64,000 nucleotides of DNA. It comes from Lachnospiraceae bacterium GAM79. Lineage in GTDB: Bacteria > Bacillota > Clostridia > Lachnospirales > Lachnospiraceae. The notes below the pieces were generated by a model. It had not been told where the DNA came from, searched no databases, and worked only from the letters and a program-made list of their open reading frames with translations. Position numbers and translations under genes: made by a program. Within the stretch, counting starts at the first letter, position 1; each line of letters begins with the position of its first letter. The DNA is taken from positions 3,410,001-3,474,000 of the forward strand of contig AP018536.1 in NCBI GenBank assembly GCA_003584705.1, read 5' to 3'. Positions 16,385 to 24,410 of this stretch are shown here, in pieces.

Positions 16385-19207
16385 TTAATATCCCAGGTAG
16401 CTGAGGTTCAGATCCACATTGCCGCTGATGCCGCTGACTTTTCCTGTGGATTTGTATTGCCACAGATCATAGCGTCCGGTGTAGGTGGGTGCTGCTGCAT
16501 ACTGGGCCAGCCAGATCTTGTAGCCACTCAGTGCACTTGCATCCATCTTCTGGCTGAGCCAGGTCTTGTTGGCATACACACCTGCGGTGTATCCTGCATT
16601 CTGAATGGTATTGCAGAATGCCTTACATACTGCCGTTCTGGTAGCGGAATCGATCTTATCACCTCTTCCGCCGCTTCCTTCCACATCCAGGAATACCGGA
16701 TAGGAAATCTTGTAACCGCTGATACGGTCCAGTACCATGGAGGCTTCCTGTACTGCCTCGACCTCATCCACTGCCTGGGTAAAGAAGTATACACCCACTT
16801 TCAGTCCTGCTGCCGTAGCTCCCTTGATGTTGGTCTTGAAGGTAGGATCATCGATCAGTGCTCCCTGAGAGGAACCGCGATAACCCACACGGATGATCAC
16901 GTAGCTGACACCGGAATTCTTCACGGCGTTCCAGTCAATTTTTCCATTCCACTTGGACACATCGATTCCCATGGTGCCGGAACCAACTACCAGAGATCCG
17001 TCACTGGCAAAATTGTATTTTGCGCCCTGAATGACCTGTTCTCCGGTAACCTTGTTGCCATCCGCTGTAAAGAAATAAAGCTTTCCGTCCAGTGTCTGCC
17101 ATCCGGTGTATTTCACATCACCTTTGATAAAGAACTTAGAGGCAGTAAAGTAATCCGCATAGACTGCTTCACGATAGCTGTCACCATCCTGTACATACAG
17201 CTGTACACCGCTCTTGTCTTTCAGCTTGGTAGTTTTATCTTCTCTCGCATTGGAAGCCTTTACTGTTACTGTGCACTTGGCTTCCACCTTGTTGCTGCCT
17301 TCTGTATACGTTACCGTTACCGTAGCACTTCCCGCTTTCACGCCGGTGATAGTAATGGTCTTGCCGCTTACAGCCACAGTTGCTATACCGGTATCACTGG
17401 AAGCCGCACTTACGGTTCCACTTCCGCTGACTTTTGCGGTAACTGTATCCGTTGCCTTCGGATAAGTCGTCACTGCCGTTTTATCCAGAGTAATTGTCGC
17501 CGCCGGAGTCGCTGTAGGGGTTGCCGTAGGGGTCGCTGTAGGAGTTGCCGTAGGGGCAGCTGTCGGGGTTGCCGTAGGGGCCGCTGTAGGAGTTGCTGTT
17601 GCCGTCGGGGTTACTGTCGGAGCCACTGTGGGCTCTGCAGTCGGGGTTACTGTCGGAGCCACTGTGGGCTCTGCAGTCGGGGATACTGTCGGTTCTTTTG
17701 TAGGTTCTGCTGTCGGTTCCGCTGTTGGTTCTGCTGTAGGTCCTGCTGTAGGAGACACTTCTGCCATCCGCAGGAACTTACCGCTGTAAGCCACCGTTAC
17801 GGTCTCCGGATCGGTAATGGTATCCTTGGATACTTCTTTATAAGTATTGGCAGTTGCGGTACTTGCCACCCACTGCACAGTATCCTGCAGTGTGGACTCT
17901 ACAGTAGTATCCTTGATCTGTGTATCCTCTTTTGCAGCATTGATCTCAGATTCTTTCTTGATCTCATTGGAGACATCGACCTTTTTATAGGCGATATCTT
18001 TCTTTACTTCTACTTTCTGTGCTGCTGTCGGCAGAACATAGTCCTTGTATTTATCATCCGTCAGTGCGTTTACCGCTACGGAATAATTCCCCGGCGTAAT
18101 ACCCTTTTTATAGATAATACCGTCCATATCGTCATCAGTCCAGGTCTCGGTCTTGCCGTTGGGATCTGTGATGGTTACGCTGAAGGGTACGTTGGAGATC
18201 AGCTTGCCGGTCTTTTTATTGTTGAATTTGATCTTCAGATCCTTCTGTACAGAGACCAGCTCCAGTTCTACCGTACCGCCGTTGGTGTACTCTGCCTCTT
18301 CATATTCCTTCTGTTCTTCCGGATCTTCTTCTACCGCATTGGCTGCCGCGATCTTTGCCATCTGTGCGTCTGCCACTGCCAGAAGTCCCTGCTCACCGAT
18401 CATCTGGATGCCGTCCAGCTGTGTTCCCACGCTGACGAACTCCGATACCTGTCCATCCACTGCCCGGGCACTGGCATAGACACTTCCGGTCACGATAGCC
18501 AGAATCAGTACCGCCACTCCGGTAGCTGCCATGATCCGGTCCATGGTACTCAGGTTCAGGAATTTTGTCCAGATTACAGCGATTCCGCCCTGCTTTTTGC
18601 CCCCGGTCTTTCTCCTGCCCGTGGGAGCCGGCTCTTCCTCGTAATCCTCGTCGGCATAGTACTCCTCACCGTCTTCTTCTCCGGTGTGCTCTTCCTCATC
18701 GGCGTAGTACTCCTCACCGTCGTCTTCTCCGGTGTACTCTTCCTCATCAGCATAGTACTCCTCGCCGTCTTCTTCTCCGGTGTACTCTTCCTCATCAGCA
18801 TAGTACTCTTCGCCGTCTTCTTCTCCGGTGTACTCTTCCTCATCGGCGTAGTACTCCTCATCGTCTTCTTCTCCGGTGTACTCTTCCTCATCAGCATAGT
18901 ACTCTTCGCCGTCTTCTTCTCCGGTGTACCCTTCCTCATCGGCATAGTACTCTTCGCCGTCTTCTTCTCCGGTGTACTCTTCCTCATCGGCATAGTATTC
19001 CTCGCCGTCGTCTTCTCCGGTGTACCCTTCCTCATCGGCATAGTACTCTTCGCCGTCAGTCTCTTCCGGATACTCTTCTTCATCGGCATAGTATTCCTCG
19101 CCGTCTTCTTCTCCGGTATATTCTTCCTCGTCCCAATCGTAACCATCCTGTACGTCTTCTTCCCAGTTACGGTCCGGACGTTTTGTATGGTTAAATAATT
19201 TTTTCAT
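16385..19207 (-). CDS. Large GH25 muramidase with acidic cytoplasmic repeats
   Basis: 940-residue single-pass membrane protein. In order: ten 16-residue acidic repeats (26-185, unit DEEEYTGEEDGEEYYA), a short basic stretch with GRRKTGGKK, one membrane helix (about 226-246), an Ig-like prealbumin-type domain (about 300-400), a Pro/Thr/Glu-rich linker of PTAEPT-type repeats (about 485-565), a BIG2-type domain (about 565-650), a cell-wall-binding-like repeat (GWQTLDGKLYFFTADGNKV) and a GH25 domain (about 735-940) with GIDVSKWN and FLDVEG. The basic residues before the helix put the acidic repeats inside the cell and the muramidase outside. It heads the core polymer operon, behind a strong promoter. 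It probably cleaves or remodels peptidoglycan near the exporter. The role of the acidic tail is unknown. Confidence 0.9.
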   Translation of the reverse strand: MKKLFNHTKRPDRNWEEDVQDGYDWDEEEYTGEEDGEEYYADEEEYPEETDGEEYYADEEGYTGEDDGEEYYADEEEYTGEEDGEEYYADEEGYTGEEDGEEYYADEEEYTGEEDDEEYYADEEEYTGEEDGEEYYADEEEYTGEEDGEEYYADEEEYTGEDDGEEYYADEEEHTGEEDGEEYYADEDYEEEPAPTGRRKTGGKKQGGIAVIWTKFLNLSTMDRIMAATGVAVLILAIVTGSVYASARAVDGQVSEFVSVGTQLDGIQMIGEQGLLAVADAQMAKIAAANAVEEDPEEQKEYEEAEYTNGGTVELELVSVQKDLKIKFNNKKTGKLISNVPFSVTITDPNGKTETWTDDDMDGIIYKKGITPGNYSVAVNALTDDKYKDYVLPTAAQKVEVKKDIAYKKVDVSNEIKKESEINAAKEDTQIKDTTVESTLQDTVQWVASTATANTYKEVSKDTITDPETVTVAYSGKFLRMAEVSPTAGPTAEPTAEPTAEPTKEPTVSPTAEPTVAPTVTPTAEPTVAPTVTPTATATPTAAPTATPTAAPTATPTATPTATPTATPAATITLDKTAVTTYPKATDTVTAKVSGSGTVSAASSDTGIATVAVSGKTITITGVKAGSATVTVTYTEGSNKVEAKCTVTVKASNAREDKTTKLKDKSGVQLYVQDGDSYREAVYADYFTASKFFIKGDVKYTGWQTLDGKLYFFTADGNKVTGEQVIQGAKYNFASDGSLVVGSGTMGIDVSKWNGKIDWNAVKNSGVSYVIIRVGYRGSSQGALIDDPTFKTNIKGATAAGLKVGVYFFTQAVDEVEAVQEASMVLDRISGYKISYPVFLDVEGSGGRGDKIDSATRTAVCKAFCNTIQNAGYTAGVYANKTWLSQKMDASALSGYKIWLAQYAAAPTYTGRYDLWQYKSTGKVSGISGNVDLNLSYLGY
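18653..19132 (-). repeat. Ten 48-bp coding repeats (acidic Tyr-rich 16-mers)
   Basis: This 480-bp stretch codes for ten in-frame copies of a 16-residue unit rich in Glu, Asp and Tyr, with small changes (EEG for EEE, EDD for EED, EEH for EEY, one PEET copy). The copies are close enough at DNA level for slippage, and the 48-bp period keeps frame, so copy number may vary between strains. Confidence 0.93.
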
Positions 19208-19255
19208 CTGATCTATCCCTTCTGCTCATAATTCTCGGTGTAACAATTCCGTAAC

Positions 19256-19284
19256 ATTATAGCATTGTATTTTCCCCACATCAA
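19256..19284 (-). promoter_or_regulatory. Promoter of the core polymer operon
   Basis: On the minus strand TTGATG (19284-19279), a 17-bp spacer ending in TGC, and TATAAT (19261-19256) give a near-consensus extended -10 promoter about 50 bases before the GH25 start codon. Confidence 0.7.
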
Positions 19285-19345
19285 GGCATTCACCCATTTC
19301 TTCAGAATTTCTTAAATCTTTCTAATATTATGGACTTTCTTTTCG

Positions 19346-19351
19346 TATAAT
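19346..19351 (+). promoter_or_regulatory. Probable -10 box for the divergent SGNH-like gene
   Basis: TATAAT lies 64 bases before the ATG at 19415. No good -35 is seen at the right distance, so only the -10 is claimed. The region is AT-rich and divergent from the operon promoter at 19256-19284. Confidence 0.35.
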
Positions 19352-19414
19352 AGTAAAATCAATATAACTCTTTTTACCACTACATTATTGAATTACCTGA
19401 AACGGAGAGAATAC

Positions 19415-20641
19415 ATGAAACGAAACAATAACAACCATAATATCCACGCATCTTCTGTGAATGACATGCCGGATATTGAGATTGTAGATCTGGAAAACGA
19501 CACAATGCAAGACACAGATTCTGGTAATTTCCATTCCGGGAATACTCGTTCCGGTTCTGTGCACAATTTCCATACCGATTCCGATGACGACATAGAAGAC
19601 CTTTACGTAGATGCCGATGAAGAAATCCCTGAGGGCGAAGAGTCTGCGGCCCCTGCCGGTATCCGGCGCTTTCTGAATTTTCACGTACTGTTTGCTCTCG
19701 TGCTTCTTATTGTTGTCGGCGTGGTAGGATACCGCGTCACACACTGGGGACAGAGGATCAGCCAGTCCGACATCTTCAAGGACGGGCAGGGTTCCTACGA
19801 CGACAGTTGGGATTCCATCCTTCCCCTGACCGACGAAAACGGTCAGATGATCATTAATGATGCTTCCAATATCGTTGTCTTCGGAAATGCTCCCTTCGCA
19901 GATGACAGGGACTCTTCCGACAATCTGGCCAATCTGATCGCCAAAGAGACCGATACCACCGTTTATAACTGTTCCATCAGCGGAAGTTACCTTGCTGCAC
20001 AGCAGTTAAACTACGACCCCACCGTTGCCCCCATGGATGCTTACTGTCTCTACTGGCTGGTGAACCTGGCCGTTGGGGTTCCTCTGGATGGCTACTACAC
20101 CGATGCAGCCAATGCTCTGGGCGACAAGACACCGGCCGAAGCAGAGGAAGTAATCAACACACTGAAAACTCTGGATTTCAACACGATCGACACCGTTGCC
20201 ATTATGTATGATGCTACCGATTATCTGTCCGGCAATGCCATGTACAGTGATGAGAATCCCACGGATCCCACGCAGTTTACCGGCAATCTGGAGGCCAGCA
20301 TTGAAGTATTGCAGAACTATTACCCCCAGATCCGCATTATCGTTATGTCTCCGACCTATGCATATGCTGTGGATGAGAACGGCGACTATGTAAGCTCCGA
20401 TATGTATATTTACAACGGCCGTGATGTCTTATCCACTTATGTGATCAAGGAATGTTACTCCGCCAATATCCACAGCGTATCCTTCATGGATAACCTGTAC
20501 GGCAGCATTACCGAAGACAATGCCGATGAATATCTTGTCGACAATCTGCACCTGAATGTAAAAGGACGTAAGCTCATCGCCAAACGTTTTGAATACTTCC
20601 TGAATTACTATTCCAAGGATTATGCATCCCAGGAAAAATAA
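19415..20641 (+). CDS. Membrane-anchored SGNH-like protein lacking catalytic Ser
   Basis: 408-residue protein with an acidic, Asn/His-rich cytoplasmic tail (1-85), one membrane helix (about 88-106) and an outside SGNH/GDSL-like domain (about 150-400). Aligned by eye with the SGNH proteins at 31496 and 61900, the GDS nucleophile block reads FGNAPF (G157-N158-A159), so Ser is replaced by Ala. Block III reads YDATDYLSG where the others have GLNDY, so the Asn is lost too, while the DxxH block survives as DNLHLN (D376, H379). It is probably a non-catalytic glycan- or acyl-binding relative, which is inference. The ATG at 19415 follows GGAGAG; an upstream in-frame TTG at 19388 has no ribosome site. 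It is divergent from the muramidase operon and followed by a strong terminator. Confidence 0.78.
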   Translation: MKRNNNNHNIHASSVNDMPDIEIVDLENDTMQDTDSGNFHSGNTRSGSVHNFHTDSDDDIEDLYVDADEEIPEGEESAAPAGIRRFLNFHVLFALVLLIVVGVVGYRVTHWGQRISQSDIFKDGQGSYDDSWDSILPLTDENGQMIINDASNIVVFGNAPFADDRDSSDNLANLIAKETDTTVYNCSISGSYLAAQQLNYDPTVAPMDAYCLYWLVNLAVGVPLDGYYTDAANALGDKTPAEAEEVINTLKTLDFNTIDTVAIMYDATDYLSGNAMYSDENPTDPTQFTGNLEASIEVLQNYYPQIRIIVMSPTYAYAVDENGDYVSSDMYIYNGRDVLSTYVIKECYSANIHSVSFMDNLYGSITEDNADEYLVDNLHLNVKGRKLIAKRFEYFLNYYSKDYASQEK

Positions 20642-20649
20642 TTCCGGTC

Positions 20650-20706
20650 AAAAAAGGCTCCCGAAGCAGCCAGTTACTTTGCTGCTCCGGGAGCCACTTG
20701 TTTTTT
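20650..20706. terminator. Bidirectional intrinsic terminator
   Basis: GGCTCCCG-AGCAGC (from 20656) pairs with GCTGCT-CGGGAGCC (to 20695), with an A-run before (20650-20655) and a T-run after (20700-20706). It serves the convergent genes ending at 20641 (+) and 20716 (-). Confidence 0.9.
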
Positions 20707-20715
20707 CCTGAAATC

Positions 20716-21483
20716 TCATTCCTTCATAAAGTAATACAGATCCACTGTGGAATCTTTGTAGATCACATATCCGTGCATTCTTCCGAATTCTTCAAATTCC
20801 TGATTCTGCATCTTCCCCACCAGTTTTTTATCTTCCGACAGGATCACATAGGCACAGGCCTCTTCTCTGGCCAGTTCTGCCAACTCCTGTGCATCAATGA
20901 CCTCCTGCTCCATAACATCATAAAGATCATTCTGCACCGTCCACTTGCTCACCATAATGTCCCGGCCGTAGGGCATACAAATCACATTGGAATACTGTCT
21001 CACATACTGCAGCAGTTCTCCCGGGAATGCCGCCATGACTTCTCTGCCCGGAACCTCAATGGTATCACAGATATCCACAACGCTCTGGGGTACATGATAC
21101 GCATTTTCCGCCTTCTGAAAATTGGGATTCCTGTAGATCAGACTGCCGGATATCGTAAACAGCACAATAGCCAACGTTATCCCCACATATCTTTTTCTAC
21201 CGGCGAGTTTTCCACAAAGCTGCACCGTACCGAAAGCAATCACCGGTGTCACAGGCAACAACCACAGGATCCGGTAATAGATTTCCCCATCCGCCATCTG
21301 AGAGACGATCTTCGCCACCAGCGGATTAAAAAAGACAAGCAGCAATACTAACGGCACATAAAGAAACATCACCCGGATATATTTTCTTTTCTCTGTGAGC
21401 CACAGATACAGCAGACTCACCAGGAACCACAGAACGATCAGTCCGGTCCCCATATATTCCTGAAACAGCTTTAAAGCATCCAT
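20716..21483 (-). CDS. Membrane protein, C-terminal partner of the GT-C-like protein upstream
   Basis: 255-residue protein with about four hydrophobic segments in the first 130 residues and a soluble, probably extracytoplasmic C-terminal domain (about 135-255). On its own it matches no family that I recognise. It lies in the same frame as the gene at 21502-22569, separated by tandem stops TGA TAG and then a strong ribosome site (GGAGGAGA) and ATG. The pair adds up to 610 residues with a membrane core and a soluble tail, the usual size and plan of GT-C enzymes, so the two are probably halves of one functional unit. It is the last gene of a long operon, ending just before the bidirectional terminator. 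Confidence 0.6.
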   Translation of the reverse strand: MDALKLFQEYMGTGLIVLWFLVSLLYLWLTEKRKYIRVMFLYVPLVLLLVFFNPLVAKIVSQMADGEIYYRILWLLPVTPVIAFGTVQLCGKLAGRKRYVGITLAIVLFTISGSLIYRNPNFQKAENAYHVPQSVVDICDTIEVPGREVMAAFPGELLQYVRQYSNVICMPYGRDIMVSKWTVQNDLYDVMEQEVIDAQELAELAREEACAYVILSEDKKLVGKMQNQEFEEFGRMHGYVIYKDSTVDLYYFMKE

Positions 21484-21501
21484 TCTTCTCCTCCGGTCCT
21501 A

Positions 21502-22569
21502 TCATCCCAACAGCAAATACATTCCGGCATACACAATGCAGGGAATACAACAGCCGATCAATGGCAGTATGAGTTTCCATTTTCTGTAACTGACCGCACC
21601 ACAGAGCCCGGCCGTTCCCACCAGCATGCATGCCAGCAATGCTCCCATGGTACTGGCCAGACAGCAGGCCGTCATCACAGATCCCAACAGCACCCAGAAA
21701 CCGACAGTGATCTTCTGTTCTTCCTGTATTTTTCGAAGCAGTGTCAGCAGCAGGAAAAATATCATGGGGATCAGGATACTTCCCAATGCAGCCTTCCCCT
21801 GTCTGCTCCTGGCAATCATAAAATTCTCTACAGTATAATAAGAATAATCTCCGAAAAGCACCAGCACTTCCGTACAGAGTAAAAATGCAGGCAACGCCCA
21901 TTTCTTCCGGTATGCGCCCTCTCCTGCGAATAATACCCTGCTTCCCAGAAGATAAAATACTCCGTAAGTCATGGAGATCAGAGCGACCGGCACCAGAGTC
22001 TTCGCCACGATCACCGTAGTGATGCCGGTCATCTGGGCCAGCCATGCAATCCAGATGGGAAAAGGTGCCAGCCCGTGTCTCACATCCAGTTCCGTATGCA
22101 TTCCCGTATAAGGGATCTTCTGATACATCCTGCCGGATTCCTCTGCCGCTGCGGAGATTGCCACATAATAGGCATCGTCACCATCACCGTAGACCATCAA
22201 CACTGCCAATACCAGCTGTACCAGCAAAAGCACACCAGACAGCACCCACAAAATAATCTCTGCTTTCTCCGGCTTTGCTTCCCGGACTGCCCGCAGAGTA
22301 CGGGACTGCCGGAAATACCGGACCGTTGCCGCTGCCAGCAGCACCAGGATGAAGCCGCAATAAGCTACGGTCACCATCCACATACGGCCTTCCAACAGGA
22401 TCACCGGCACACAGATCACCTGAAATCCCGCCCATAGCAGCATCTGACCGCTAATCCACAGAAATACCGGATTTCTACAGGGTTTATCCACATTTAAAAA
22501 ACAATTTCCCACCCATGCCGGTATCGCTACCAGCAGAACGGCAAGCCACAGCAAACGAACTGCGATCAT
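21502..22569 (-). CDS. Polytopic GT-C-like membrane protein (DUF6077-like)
   Basis: 355-residue integral membrane protein with about nine hydrophobic segments. The third loop carries VYGDGDDAYYVAISAAAEE, a cluster of acidic residues in an extracytoplasmic loop as in GT-C glycosyltransferases using polyprenyl-phosphate sugars. From memory this resembles the family annotated DUF6077. The ATG at 22569 follows TGAGG. It lies 38 bases after the PMT-like gene and 18 bases before its C-terminal partner, with an in-frame double stop between. It has no soluble tail of its own. The donor and acceptor sugars are unknown. Confidence 0.62.
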   Translation of the reverse strand: MIAVRLLWLAVLLVAIPAWVGNCFLNVDKPCRNPVFLWISGQMLLWAGFQVICVPVILLEGRMWMVTVAYCGFILVLLAAATVRYFRQSRTLRAVREAKPEKAEIILWVLSGVLLLVQLVLAVLMVYGDGDDAYYVAISAAAEESGRMYQKIPYTGMHTELDVRHGLAPFPIWIAWLAQMTGITTVIVAKTLVPVALISMTYGVFYLLGSRVLFAGEGAYRKKWALPAFLLCTEVLVLFGDYSYYTVENFMIARSRQGKAALGSILIPMIFFLLLTLLRKIQEEQKITVGFWVLLGSVMTACCLASTMGALLACMLVGTAGLCGAVSYRKWKLILPLIGCCIPCIVYAGMYLLLG

Positions 22570-22607
22570 GTTTCAACCTCATTTCTGTCTTCTTATCATT
22601 TCATTCC

Positions 22608-24410
22608 TTATCTGGAAAACATATATATCATATCTCCGTGCACGCCTTCCGAAAGCAGAAGTTCCTCCGACGTATAACCATACTTATCCCGGAGCACAGA
22701 CACTGTTGCTTCTTTATCCACACCCGGTTTGATCAATACGATCACCCGGTCCAGTGCCTCCACGGATTCCGTATCCTTACGTTCCTTCAGTTCCTCTGCC
22801 GTTACCAGCAAAGTTTTGGTGTAACGCATAAATTCCGGCAGGTTCTCATAATAGCCCACTCCCGCATAAACGCAGATGCATGGGAACTCCTCATATTCTT
22901 CCGCCAATGCTTCCTGTCTGGCATATCCCTGATAGAGGTATTCCCCATCATAGGCCGCAAGCCGCAGCCCCTGTACCACCACGAGCAACAGCACCAGCAT
23001 GCCTCCCACGATCTGTTCTTTCCATCCGGAGATCTCTGTCAGTTTTTTTCCAAGGAGACACAATAGCAAAGCAAGCAGCAATGCCACAAACGGAAACAAA
23101 GGCATAATATAGCGGTCCACCAGATACGGTGACATGCGGGATGCCAGCAGAAAATATCCGGCCACCGGCACCATCAGCATCCAGGCCGCATCTCTTCCGG
23201 AATTTTCACCTTTCTGTTCCTGTTTCCCGGCCCGGAAGCTCAGATACAGCTTTCCCAGAAGCAGGATTGCGCCGGCAGCACATCCGCCGGTCAGAAGAGG
23301 CGCTCCCACTGTCCGATCCGCCAGAATTCTGCCAAATGCAGCCAGTCTCTGTCCGTAACCGGCAAATCCGGAGGCCAGATTGCCGAGAGCTTCCGTCCCT
23401 CTTCCGCTGGAGAACACATCCGAAATTGCAAAAGGGAACAATACCAGTCCGATCACTGCAGCGATCACCATGGACCGGATATAGCACCATAATTCTTTGT
23501 TCCTGTGCCGGTACAGCAGGATCACTGCGGTAACCGCCGCCAGCAGAAGGCAGTAAAACAGGAAAAAATACTGTGTCAGGAAACCCAGCACCGTAATAGC
23601 GATAAGGCCCCTGTTTTTCTTGTCAAACCCGTTATTCTTCCATTTTTCCACATGGACGGAAAACAGGGCGACACACAGACAGGAAAGCAGCCCATACATA
23701 CGGATCAGCAGCACCGTAGCCAGTGCTCCGGTACTCATTCCATAGAGAAGCACCGCCAGGATCCCCAGCTGTCTTCCCTTTCCTTCCAGGGAAAACACAT
23801 CTGCCAGCTGTCTCCCCAGCCGCAGTAAAAGCCACAATGTAATTCCCAGACAGACCAGATTGATGCTGCATCCAAGCCACGGTGACAATGTTCCCCGAAA
23901 GACAGAACTCATGGTATGCAGCAGCATAAAATGTACCGGCGGATGATTGTCATCTTTTACATTAAAATAAACCGACAGGTAATCAAAGGCATCTTTCTGA
24001 TCCACCGTAACATAATCCTGAAACTGCCGGTCCGTGATCCAGACCGGTTCCTCATAGACATCTGCTTTATAAGACAACAGCTTGCTGTTTCCCCGGTTCC
24101 TAAGCACATCTGTTACTGTATTTTTCAGATTCTCCAGAGTCTCTCCCGCACTGTCCCCCTCGATCTCTTCGTTCACGAATTTGGCCAGACGCCCTTCCGG
24201 CTGGGTAGGTACGATCCAGGGATTATACCTGGCATTTGCCAGTTCAAAGCTCAGAAGTTCGTCCATGTGATAGCCTTCCTTCCGGCTGGCTCCCGCACCC
24301 ATCAATACCAGGCACAATATAACTGCCAGCAGTTCCGGCAGGATTTTTTTCCATTTATCCCGTTTTTCCTGTCCAATCATAGGAATCTTCCCATCTCCGT
24401 TATTATTCAT
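22608..24410 (-). CDS. GT-C glycosyltransferase, ArnT/PMT-like (GT39/GT83 type)
   Basis: 600-residue membrane protein with about 11 hydrophobic segments. The first extracytoplasmic loop holds HMDELLSFELANARYNP, and later DDNHPPVHFMLLH; the acidic residue in loop 1 and the DDxHPPxH block are hallmarks of the PMT/ArnT group, which takes sugars from polyprenyl phosphate. A soluble C-terminal domain of about 110 residues follows the last helix. The start overlaps the end of the preceding gene by 8 bases (24403-24410); an internal ATG at 24378-24380 is an alternative with a nearer purine-rich site. It would act at the outer face of the membrane on the exported polymer. Confidence 0.75.
   Translation of the reverse strand: MNNNGDGKIPMIGQEKRDKWKKILPELLAVILCLVLMGAGASRKEGYHMDELLSFELANARYNPWIVPTQPEGRLAKFVNEEIEGDSAGETLENLKNTVTDVLRNRGNSKLLSYKADVYEEPVWITDRQFQDYVTVDQKDAFDYLSVYFNVKDDNHPPVHFMLLHTMSSVFRGTLSPWLGCSINLVCLGITLWLLLRLGRQLADVFSLEGKGRQLGILAVLLYGMSTGALATVLLIRMYGLLSCLCVALFSVHVEKWKNNGFDKKNRGLIAITVLGFLTQYFFLFYCLLLAAVTAVILLYRHRNKELWCYIRSMVIAAVIGLVLFPFAISDVFSSGRGTEALGNLASGFAGYGQRLAAFGRILADRTVGAPLLTGGCAAGAILLLGKLYLSFRAGKQEQKGENSGRDAAWMLMVPVAGYFLLASRMSPYLVDRYIMPLFPFVALLLALLLCLLGKKLTEISGWKEQIVGGMLVLLLVVVQGLRLAAYDGEYLYQGYARQEALAEEYEEFPCICVYAGVGYYENLPEFMRYTKTLLVTAEELKERKDTESVEALDRVIVLIKPGVDKEATVSVLRDKYGYTSEELLLSEGVHGDMIYMFSR

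Noticed and set aside
16307..19198. Long + strand open frame opposite the GH25 gene (963 codons)
   Set aside because: It mirrors the repeat-rich GH25 gene; the translation is low-complexity (Arg/Cys/Leu repeats) and has no ribosome site or family match.
21326..22045. Minus-strand frame bridging the split GT-C-like genes
   Set aside because: It is in another frame, its translation is not hydrophobic in a helix-like pattern, and both flanking genes read well in the chosen frame.
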